DNA of 64,000 bases from Acytostelium subglobosum LB1 (taxonomy: Eukaryota; Evosea; Eumycetozoa; Acytosteliales; Acytosteliaceae). The translations under genes and the position numbers were made by a program. Positions within the stretch are counted from its first letter, which is position 1; each line of letters begins with the position of its first letter. The notes beneath the pieces were generated by a model, which made no database searches, was not told where the DNA came from, and saw only the letters and a list, made by a program, of their open reading frames with translations. Positions 34,486 through 45,000 of this stretch are shown here, piece by piece. The stretch covers positions 1,118,612 to 1,182,611 of the forward strand of contig NW_012236532.1 in assembly GCF_000787575.1 (NCBI RefSeq), given 5' to 3'.

Positions 34486-34902
34486 ATCAAAGGTGTCCAG
34501 CGCCCCACCCCTATCGCGGAGGTCCTCATCCGTCCGTCCGTCCGTGTTTGTTGTGGACCACTACCCCCTCAAGCAAACATTTACCACATCAAACACAAGC
34601 GCAGAGATTTCCCAATATCCTGATCCCCCCAGTTTCCGTGCTGCTGCATCATCAATCAAACCAGATCCCGCTGCTACTACTAATCAAAGAGTGTGGACAT
34701 AAAGTAAAACCCCCAACACATCATCAATCAATCAATCAATCTATTCAATCCAAGTCAAGTCAAGTCAATCAATTCCATCAATCAGTCAGTCATTCATACA
34801 TCTCCAATCAATCATACCAACCATTCAACCATTCAATCAATCAATCAGTCATATTCCAAGTCCTTCCACAAGTGGACAATTATAGAGATAATCTAAATCA
34901 AT
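33010..34902. other. Long leader/promoter region of the DUF3825 gene
   Basis: About 1.9 kb without a supported gene. It contains TTAGTTAGTTAG repeats (33300-33430), C/A-rich sequence with CACACA runs (33660-33790), a TATATAATAT segment (33934-33950), a (CA)n tract (34453-34484) and CAATCAATCAATC runs (34720-34860). The 249-codon plus frame 34161-34910 begins on TTG and changes character every few dozen codons, so I treat it as 5' leader rather than a gene. Confidence 0.4.
34453..34484. repeat. (CA)n microsatellite
   Basis: About 16 uninterrupted CA units in the leader of the DUF3825-domain gene. A simple tandem repeat with no sign of coding use. Confidence 0.8.
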
Positions 34903-37498
34903 ATGTATAAGGGTGAAAATGGTGGAGGCCCTCCTGGGGCCTCTTCCAAGTCTCCTGTGATGCGACCGATTCATCAACAGCAACAACAACAGAGGACCCA
35001 ACAACACCAACAACACCAACAGCAGCAGCAGCAACAACAGCAGCAACAACAGCAACAACAACAACAACAACAACATCATAATGTTGGCTCAATTGAATGG
35101 ATGTTCGATCCAAAGCGCAAGTCACCAATGTCCGCTCTCCTGTCCCACATGGACAACTATGGCCGACACAATGGATGGCAGAGTTGGATTTCCGACACAC
35201 TTTCATCAAGTCAACGCTTCCACAATATGGTCTACTATCGTGTTGGCAATCTGAAATATCTCTCGGATGTACTTGCCGAGCCTGAGCCTTGGGGAAAGGA
35301 GCTCAAAGTGCTAAAGTATGTTGACATGGACGCGTCAATCACATGACGTGACATCCAATCACGTGACATCCATACTCACTCCATCAATCAATCAATCAAT
35401 TTTAGGATATACCTGGACAATACATTCAAGCGATTGGTCGAAGAGAATAAGCTGGTGGCCTATATACCAGCCGAGTCAGTGTCACCAATATTGGTCGTGT
35501 TCAACACTGGCCTCTTGACCAAGAACTATGAGGACATATTTTGTATATTGCAATCGATCAGCGTGGCCTCGATGAAGGATCGCGAGCAAGAGAGCGGCGG
35601 AAGGCGCTGCGAGGAACGCCAGTGGATCTTGAAGGAGTTCCTGCCGACCTCTGCATTCAGCCAGAACGACACATTCGACAAGTATGGCGGCAACATTGGC
35701 ATGCTGTTCGATCTGCCCGACCGCGCCTACTACTTCTTTGACGGGCGCGCACCTCGCCGCCNTTTGACCCGGCCGTGCCCATCGACAAGTCGCACATCAA
35801 CTTTGAAGAGATCATCAAGAGTTCGGCGCAGTCCAAGATCGATCGTCTGCCGCTCGACTATGTCAAGTGCAGTGAGAGTGAGCTTCGCGCTCGCTTCCAA
35901 CAGGGCATCGACCTGGCCATCAATCGTGTGCGTGCCAACCCTCGCTGTGCAGTGCCACAGCTGCACCGCGATGTCCAAGGCGCCAAGAACATTGACCTCC
36001 TCGTCCCAATGTGCATGAACTTTAACAAGAAGGACCCTGACTGGTATGTTGTACAATTGTTGTGGAACAATCCCATCAATCAATCTAACCTAACCCAACT
36101 TCATCATCATCAAACAGTGCATTGGTAATCAGACATCAAGTGTCAGATGAGGATGGTTGTAAGCGATATTTGGTTCGTGGTATCCTCTCAAAGGAGGACG
36201 CCTATATCAATGCTAGAGTGATCCAGAGGATCGATCAGAGATGGCTCGAGTACGATGAGTTGGCCAGCTATTGTACATCAACTGGCAGTGCAATGGACAT
36301 GTTGCCATCACCACTTATGAAGTCATCATCAGCACTCTCACCCTCAATGAAGCCATTGTCCTCCTCATCATCGTCCTCCTCACAACAGCAACAACAACAG
36401 GCGGATATGTTGACAGTGCAGTCACCATCCACCACGTCACATGGTCGCAAGAAATCAGACACATACTCTAGCAGTAACAACAGCAACAGTAGTAACAAGT
36501 CGACACCTCTGATATCATCGCGCTACCCATCACCTCATCCAAAGAACAGCAACAACAATGGAAACAACATCAACAACAACAACAACAATACATCATCTGG
36601 CACACCGACCTCATCTGGCCTCGGAAACAAGACAACATCATCGGGCTCAACGTCGGCGGCCACAACGCCATCATCGTCCACATCATCATCGACACCATCA
36701 TTTTCTCAGAACAGCTTCCAGAGCCCACTCACTTCACCATCATTGGTATCGCCAATGAGCTCAATCATGTCATCATTGCAACTCAACTCCCCCTTGATGC
36801 ATCCCAGCGCTCCGCCAACGCCGCCGTTCCCCACCCTGATGGACGACATCTTCTACTCCTCCGCCTCCCCCAAGTTCTTCCAACTGCCGCCACATCAGCA
36901 GCAGTCGTCACTCACCAGCTCGCCACCTCCACTGCAGCTGCAGCCACATTCACCTCGAGGTCTTGGTGCCGGGCCCTCCAACCTCTACGGCCAGACTTCG
37001 GCAGCATCCCCAAACACATATCAACAACAACATCATCATACTTCCCAACAACAGCAACAACAGCAACAACAACATTCTAGTCGCAACAAGTATCCAAGTT
37101 CAATGTATGGATCATCATATTATAGTAGCGGCAACAATAATACCAACTCCAACTCCAACTCCAACAACAACAGCAACAACAACACGCATATTTATAAATC
37201 ACAATTTACACTAAGTAACCAACAACAACAACAACAACATCAATCACATCAACAATCACATCAACAACAACAACAACAACAACAACAACAGCAATTCACT
37301 TCGCATCAATTACCAGCCTATTTAAGCAACATTGGCAGTTTATCCGCCAACTCCTCTCCGACCGCCAGCATCAACAATCTCAACACCCATCATAGTCCTG
37401 CACTGAGTGGAAGCACCAATGCAACATCTCAATCCTCATCATCATTGTCAAATAGCCTCAACAACATTAACAACAACAACAACAATCACTCCAATTAA
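34903..37498 (+). CDS. DUF3825-domain protein with poly-Q/N/S tails
   Basis: Three exons, 34903-35315, 35406-36043 and 36118-37498, about 810 residues. After a poly-Q stretch comes a globular domain (about 70-440) with WMFDPKRKSPMSALLSHMDNY, IYLDNTFKRLVEENKLVAYIP, FNTGLLTKNYEDIFCILQ, DLPDRAYYFFDGRAP and LDLAINRVRANPRCAVPQL-like segments. I recognise the 'DNTFKRL ... FNTGLLT' pattern as the DUF3825 family, found in bacteria and protists with unproven function. The last 400 residues are low complexity (S, N, Q, H, P). The exon-2 frame breaks at the N at 35762: the coding sum is one base short of whole codons, so the N almost certainly stands for two bases. ATG 34903 is the first after a long untranslated leader. 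Confidence 0.7.
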
Positions 37499-38116
37499 TT
37501 AATTTATTATTAATTGATTGAGTTATCGAATATATTCCAAACATCCATCCATCCAACATCCATAAATCCAACAAAATATCGCCAAATTCATTTCCACCAC
37601 CAACCTACTATATTACCAATAATTTATAATTATATATATCTAAGTCCTGCAAGACCCAATCACATCACTCATCTCAACACATCACATCAATCACATCCAA
37701 TCAATCATCACAAACACTCATCACGATTATCCAACACATCCAATAAACCTACGCAAACCAACTTTATTAGCTTGTATATATTTGTTCCATGGTTTACCTT
37801 ATTTACGATGAGCAGTATGAGAATGACATCAGCCAATCAATCAAAAAGACTACAAGTCCAACGATCAATCTAACTAACTTCATGAAGTTCAGGTCTTAAC
37901 TCGATTTTTATTTTTGAAAAACTTGGAGGAGGAAAGAGAATGAATGAAACACTGGGCTGCCACAGCATCATCACTTACGCACTCACTCACGCTACTCACA
38001 CCAGTCACACCCGAGTATCGACTCGTTCAACCTTGACGTCAAAGTCTGTCAGTCTGACCTAACCCCAAACACATACTTATATTCCTAACATATATAACAA
38101 CATAAACATATAAACA
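37499..38116. other. Intergenic region before cytochrome c
   Basis: About 620 bases holding the 3' end of the upstream gene and the promoter and leader of cytochrome c. It is C/A-rich with CATCAATCACATC-like repeats and has no coding frame of sensible composition. Confidence 0.4.
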
Positions 38117-38681
38117 ATGTCTGCCATCCCACCAGGAAACGTTGCCAACGGAGACAAGCTTTTCAAGGCTCGCTGTGCTCAGTGCCACACCGTCGCCAAG
38201 GTATGGTTCACTCAATAATAATGCGCATCACCTCTTTTATTGTAGTGTAGTGTAGTGTAGTGCAGGTGCAGTGCAGTGTACATTCATACAATGATCATGA
38301 TCATCATGTTCATACAACAGCATCAACTACATCAACTACAACATGGAGGTGTGCGAATTGATTCAATCAGTCAACAAGGATGCAGGATCTAATATCATCA
38401 TGCTTTGCGCACTCATGATCAATCAAATAATATAGGACGCCCCAAACAAGCAAGGACCAAACTTGTACGGTCTCTTTGGTAGAAAGTCTGGTACCGTCCC
38501 AGGTTACTCCTACTCCCCAGCCAACCAGAGCGCTGGTATCCTCTGGGGCGAGCAGACTCTGTTCGACTACTTGGAGAACCCCAAGAAGTACATCCCCAAG
38601 ACCAAGATGGCCTTCCCAGGTTTCAAGAGCGAGCAAGACAGAGCTGATGTCATCGCTTACCTCCAGAGCTCCACTGCCTAA
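38117..38681 (+). CDS. cytC: Cytochrome c
   Basis: Mitochondrial intermembrane-space electron carrier between complex III and cytochrome oxidase. Two exons, 38117-38200 and 38436-38681, encode 109 residues. The haem-attachment motif CAQCH lies at the end of exon 1 ([15 protein letters not shown]). The second exon has [21 protein letters not shown], and the distal haem ligand methionine is in [11 protein letters not shown]. The protein ends [11 protein letters not shown]. It starts [16 protein letters not shown] without a cleavable presequence, as usual for cytochrome c. The single intron is 235 nt, three times longer than most introns here, and contains GTAGTGTAGTG and CATCAACTACA repeats. 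AATAAA at 38765 is a likely polyadenylation signal. Confidence 0.97.
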
Positions 38682-38764
38682 GCTATTACTACTATTGCGT
38701 ATATTACAATAGACCATCATTACTCAACAACCTCAACAACTCATCATCCATCATCCTCTTGAGC

Positions 38765-38770
38765 AATAAA
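38765..38770 (+). terminator. Polyadenylation signal of cytochrome c
   Basis: AATAAA lies 84 bases after the cytochrome c stop codon. Confidence 0.5.
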
Positions 38771-39529
38771 CACGCCTCCACCACCTGGGCATTAATCAAA
38801 CATCCTCCTCCTCCTTTGCTAGTCAGTCTATCGATTCAATCAATCGATACAATCAATCGAATCAAACGATCAAACCGTCGTTGACTTGTACAAGTTATAG
38901 ACTGTTATAACCTGGACACATCATCTTTGCTTTCAACCTTTAACATCATGGTGGCAACAACAATAGCAATGGGTTACCATCACCATCACCATAATCATCA
39001 ACTCTTGGTGTTTTCAATGAAGACGCTATTGTAACTTCATGGTGGACAAAGTAAAGAAAGAATGAATAATTGAGGAGAGATAGGAGAGAGTGAGAAGTGA
39101 GGAGTGATTGAAGAAGGTAGAAGAAGTAGAAGAAAGACGTTAACTCACTTATACACACACACTCAAGCACCATCCTTGGATCGACCTTCATCGTTCGTCC
39201 TAACCAATGATTGATGAATAGGTGATTGGATCTCCATAACACTTCCATACCATCCAGGTGTGACCTGCCAGGTCTCTGATTGATCAAAACACACACCCAC
39301 ACACTCATCACACATACTCACGCACAATCACAGGTTCAATGTCATTGGTTGAATGAGTCATTCATACCCATACCCATACCCTAAGGCAGACTTATGTTAT
39401 CTTCATAGCAAGTACGATGCTCTGCTGGTAGTTATTAGGTGATTTTACTTAAGTATTATATGATCAATATTACAAGCATGCTATGAAGATTAATTGAAAG
39501 GATATACAAACAACTACATCAACAACTGC

Positions 39530-39910
39530 AACACAAGATGGTTCGGACATTACATCAGCCTGAAACACTACGATCCGGGCCAAACCACCATCAAAAGTTG
39601 AGGCGTCCTCTCAAGACTAGAGGAATTCAAGATTAATCCCGATTAGGGAGATGCCCCATTTTCGTAATTGAGTGTCGTTGGAATGTTTCGTTTGATCGTG
39701 TCCCCTCATTTTCAACAGGCCATCCATAACGATCTAAGTTCATTGTGATGGAGGGAAGAGTTGTTGATATCAAGGGTCCGGACCGTGGTGTGGCACCTGA
39801 CCATACCACCCCGATGTGATGGCCCCCATGGGGGGCTCATTGGTCAAGTCAGCTTAGGTCACAGGCCCCAAAAGTCGTGATAAGGGTAGGGGCATCCCAC
39901 TAGACTTCAC
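39530..39910. other. GC-rich, hairpin-capable intergenic block
   Basis: Within AT-rich spacer, this 380-base block has ordinary 50% or higher GC, no open frame of note, and several self-complementary parts. CCCCCATGGGGG (39823-39834) is a perfect 12-base palindrome. GGTGTGG...CCATACC around 39787-39807 can pair with one G-U. It could be a non-coding RNA gene or a regulatory element. No tRNA, snRNA or known dictyostelid class I RNA ends are recognised. Confidence 0.3.
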
Positions 39911-41307
39911 AATGATCAAGAGAGTTCATACCCTACCAATTTTCACACAATATTGTCAAAGACAAGTACTTGTGTGAGGAAAGTATTGAGGAAGATAAGG
40001 TCATCCCTTGATCAGCAATGTGTTGTTGTTGTTGTTCAACTAAATTTGAGTAAAGTTTCGATTCTTCTATCAACCATTATTAGACTTCTGTCACATTTAA
40101 AAAAAAAATTGAGGCCTGCCCTCATCAACTCAAATTTAGTTTGTCCAAGTTACTAGTAAACTTGTAAATAACATAAGTTCCTCATTTCTCTCCCTCACTA
40201 GATCGTAGATTAACTTCAATATTAATCCGGAACTTTAACCAAAGGGTACTTAATCCCAATAACAATCATAATAATTACAAGATCACCTTAATCATCATAT
40301 ATAATAATTAGTATTATCCATATCAATCTAATATAATATAATAATAATCAATCATACATACATATATATATATAATCCAAAAAACAATAGATATAATTTG
40401 TATACTTAAGTATATTAACCATATCAATTAAATAATTAAAGTATGTATTTAAATACTAAACATCCAAATCATACACTACCTACAACATCACCGTGTTCAT
40501 TAATTAATCACATCACATTAAGTGAGTGGGAGTGTGTATCTCTATCAACAAATTTCATTGTGTGTATGATGTGATGTGTCATTGTATAAATGGTTTATGA
40601 AGGGACTTGACTATGACTGGACGGTCACCCTGGTTGTAGGTATTTAATTGAATATATCCGTGTCAGTCGACTTGTGTTGTATTAAGATAGTCAAGATTGA
40701 TATCAAACCATCCCCACAAATACACCTCCGCAGCTACCACATTATTATTTATTTATTCGATCGAATGAATGAATGTATGAGTGAATGTCACTCATGAGTT
40801 TCCCAAATCGCACTACACATCCTCATCCATCTCATATATATATAACTCAATTTCCTTTATTACTACTACAATTTCCCTAAAATTACACACTCGTATTACA
40901 TATAATATTATTAATATTTAGAATAATAATTTTTATAAGATAACAACTATATTATCGGTTATAGAGCGGAAGGAGCAGTAATTGATAGCACTATACACTT
41001 AAGTTGGAGGTAACATCTTCATCAAATCATTTTATCGATATAAATCTAGTTCATCATCATGTTCATTCCTTCAACCACCAACCAACCCACCGTACCCTAT
41101 GAATCATCCATGTATTTAATTAGTCAAATCATCGATCTATTCATTCGCCAGCTCTCGCCAGAGAACGTTAACTCTAGGGAAATGTATATTTACTTTTCAG
41201 AGTATACTCTGGAAGCATAGTTGGTTTACTTCTTTTTCATGGTTGTTGTGTATTGTTGTTCTTGATCCCTAACATTGTCAATTTGTTGATTGAGTGTCAG
41301 GTCTTAA

Positions 41308-41520
41308 TTAGGCGAATGACCTTATTAGGATAGTGTTGCCGTGTGTCTCCTTGGACACTCTTGGGTTTTCCGCCCTCACCACACATTCTGCCAATTGTTT
41401 TGCCAACTGTTTTGTCCACAACTGTTTTCCAAGAGTGTTTCCTTTCTTGGTGTTCTCCATCTCCATATTGGCAAAAGCAATCCACCCCTCAACCACTTTA
41501 ACATCAACAATGTTGTCGAC
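41308..41520 (-). other. Short open frame, possible exon or remnant
   Basis: A minus-strand frame of about 70 codons with coding-like codons includes VDNIVDVKVVEGWIAFANME and GKQLWTKQLAKQLAEC. A near-tandem repeat of the AAACAGTTG type (three copies) underlies the QL-KQL-KQL stretch. Two ATGs lie in it. No family recognised, and no partner exon found. It may be chance or a small peptide gene. Confidence 0.2.
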
Positions 41521-42001
41521 AAAACTTCGAATGAGGTGGATTTATTGCTTCGAACAGGCACCACCCCTCACCTTTGATACAAAAAGTGACGTAGAGGAGC
41601 CTGTCATTCTAAGTCGAGATGTCTGTCTGTGTGTGTATCGGTGGCCGTGCCCCACCCCTCGGTGTCTATGTCTACACAAATGGAGATTCCTTTCCATATA
41701 TTATGGTTTCTTTGTTTTCAGTTTACAACAACTCCTATATATAACCTTCATTTCATTCGTTAGTTGGTTTGGTTTGTTCAAACAATAGATCATTATCATC
41801 ATCATCATAATCATTATCATAATAATCATAATGCTCCAAGATATATAATTTATTATTTATTTAATAATAATTATACTGTACACTAACTAACTAACTTTTA
41901 AATTATTAATATTAATTATTTAATTAATTATTTCCACCAACCAATCAATCAATCAATCAATTATATTTAATTTAGTTGTATAAAATAATATTATATTACA
42001 A

Positions 42002-45000
42002 ATGAGTAACGATAGTAATATTAATATTGGATATCAATTCCATGATATTGCCATTGTTGGTATTGGCCTGAGGATGCCAGGAGGCTCAAAGACACCGGAG
42101 GAGTTCTACGCCCAACTCACTCAAGGCTTTGACGGAGTGACCAAGGTGCCAAAAGATCGTTGGTCACAATCATTCCACGAGCACAAAGTAATCAATAATC
42201 ACAACGGTGGATTCATCCCACTTGATTACTGGAAATTATTCGATCCATTATACTACAATATCTCACCAAAGGAGGCACCTATACTCGACCCACAGCAACG
42301 TCTACTGATGATGACCGTGTCCGAAGCGCTCGAGGACGGATTGATACCACCATCAAGCATTCGTGGTAGTCGCACTGGAGTATACATGGGCGTGTCGAAC
42401 CACGACTACCTCAAGCTCACCTTCCACGACAACGTCTCCCAAGATGTATCACCATATGTCATGCCTGGAACCAATGCATCCATCATAGCCAATAGAATAT
42501 CCTACGCCTTTGATCTCCGAGGACCATCCTTCGTAGTCGACACTGCCTGTTCCTCATCCATGATTGCCATTAACCTTGCCTGTACCGACATTAACACTGG
42601 CAAATGTGATATGGCAGTATGTGGAGGTATGTACCCATCACTCATTCATGGAACCACTTACTTACTAACTCACTCCCTAAATCAATCAAATATTGTAGGA
42701 GTAAACGCATTGTTTGATCCAAAGTCAAGTATGGCATATTCAAGTCTGGGCGTGCTGAGTCCAGATGGAAGATGTAAATCATTCGATGCAAGTGGCAAAG
42801 GATATGTTAGGAGTGAGGGTGTTGGTGTGATCATTCTCAAGAGATTGGACGACGCCAAACGTGATGGTAATAGGATATATGGAGTCATCTGTGGTGGCTC
42901 AAACAATGAAGATGGAGCCTGTAACAAGAATAGTTTGACGACACCATCAGCAAGATCACAAGCAGATAACATAATTGCTGCATTGAACACGTCGAACATC
43001 GATCCGTCCGACATCTACTACATAGAGGCACATGGCACTGGCACCCCAGTGGGCGACCCCATCGAGGCGGAGGCACTGTCCAAGGTATTCACAACCAGTC
43101 ACACTGCAGACTATCCTTTGAGGATGGGATCGGTAAAGTCCAACATTGGACATTTGGAGTCGGCAGCTGGTGTGGCATCAGTGATCAAGGTGGCCCTGAT
43201 GATGAAGCATCGCACGATCGTGCCAAGCATCAACTTCAATGATCCCAATCCCAAGATACCATTTGATGATTGGAAGTTACAAGTAGTCCAACGTTTGCAA
43301 TCATTCCCAGACATGCCCATCAAAATTGGCATCAACTGTTTTGGATTTGGTGGCAGCAACAGTCACTTGATCGTCAAAGAATACGAGCCAGACCTTCAAC
43401 AGATAGAGGAGCAACAAGATGAATGGTATGTACCCATCACCTTATCATTCAATCAAACATCATATACTAACTCAATCATATGTAGTGATCAAGATAATAG
43501 TGAGCATAGGTATCTTGTACCGGTGAGTGCCGCGTCAAAGGCATCATTGGACAAGATGTTACTTGAACTCACGACTAATAGTAACTACCATCGCTTTGTG
43601 TTGTTCAAGGAGTTGGCACTACACATGTCATTGAACAAGTCTCACATGTCTCATCGCAAAGTGTTCCTGGCAAAGGATTGGCAAGAGTTCATCAGTGAGC
43701 ACTCTCTGGCGAGTGTACTCCCTTCATCATCATCATCATCATCAGAAGTCCCCACCACTGCCACCAACACTGCCGAGGTGTTGACAACAACAGACCTCAA
43801 CTCATCATCGTCATCAGTATCATCATTATCATCATCATCATCATCAATATCATCGAGCAACAACAACAACTTTATCAACACCAACAACAACAACAATATA
43901 GTGTTTGTCTTTTGTGGACAGGGACCTCAATGGATTGGAATGGGCGACGAGTTGTACAAGTCAGAGCCAGTGTTCCGCACCACTGTTGATCATGTCGACA
44001 GTCTACTCAAGTCACACTATGGATACAGTGTACTTGAGCATGTCAAGAGCTTGCCCAAGGACTCAACCGACATCCATCTACCCATCAATGCTCAGCCCTA
44101 CATCTTCATCCTCCAAGTCGGTCTGATCTATCTCTACAAGCACTGGGGCGTCGAGCCATCCTACATCATTGGACACAGGTAAGTGATCGTGATAGATCGA
44201 CGGTCTCGCACATGTGCACTCATACTCACTCACTCAATCAATCAATCAAACAATCTAGCTTTGGAGAGGTCACTGCCGCATTCTGTTCGGGATTGATTAA
44301 CTTGGACACTGCCGCGATGATTGTATATTATAGGAGTTCGCTCCAGAATAGGACCGTGGGCAGCGGCAAGTTGATGGCCATCGCACTCACACATCAAAAG
44401 TATGCGGAGGAGTATGCCACAAGATACCCAGAGTTGGAGATTGCATGCTTCAATGCGCCAGACTCTATCGTGGTCGCTGGAGAGACGAGCAAGCTGACAG
44501 AGCTCTCTGAGGAGCTGGCCAAGCAGGGTGTCTTCCGCGCCATCCTCACATCGCCCTGCGCATTCCACACCTCGCATCAAAAGTGTCTAAAGGCCGATGT
44601 CTACTCAACATTCGCGTCGCTCAAGTCCAATGGTGAGCCCACAATACCACTGTTCTCCACCGTGACGGGCAAGAGACACACGGGCGCATACAACGCGGAC
44701 TACCTGTACAAGAACCTTCGACACCCCGTCAACTTCCATGGTGCCATCAACTCGATTGTTGCCGCGGCTGGACAATCGGCCAGCAACTTGGTGTTCTTGG
44801 AGATCGCGCCAAACCCTGTGCTCTCGCACTCAATCACCCGATGTGTCACATCGACCAAGTTCGCACCAGTCTCAGCGCTCTACACCAAGAAGGACGAACT
44901 GGTATCGTTTAGCGAGTCCATCGCACGCCTGCATTGCTATGGCGTCAACGTCAACTTCCGCGCGCAGTTCTCCGACAGCGAGATCCGCAATCCAGAATGG

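Larger units (their letters stand above)
38682..42001. other. 3.3-kb intergenic region upstream of the Steely gene
   Basis: The largest clean intergenic gap next to a gene start in this window. 38800-39400 is ordinary simple-sequence DNA, 39530-39910 is a distinctly GC-richer block (listed separately), and 40200-41000 is very AT-rich. 41290-41580 has a small minus-strand open frame (listed separately). 41800-42000 is an AT-rich core promoter and leader with CAATCAATCAATC. It probably carries the regulatory DNA of the Steely polyketide synthase. Confidence 0.45.

Noticed and set aside
34161-34910. 249-codon plus frame before the DUF3825 gene
   Set aside because: Starts on TTG, passes through CA and CAATC repeats and has no domain; best read as leader DNA.
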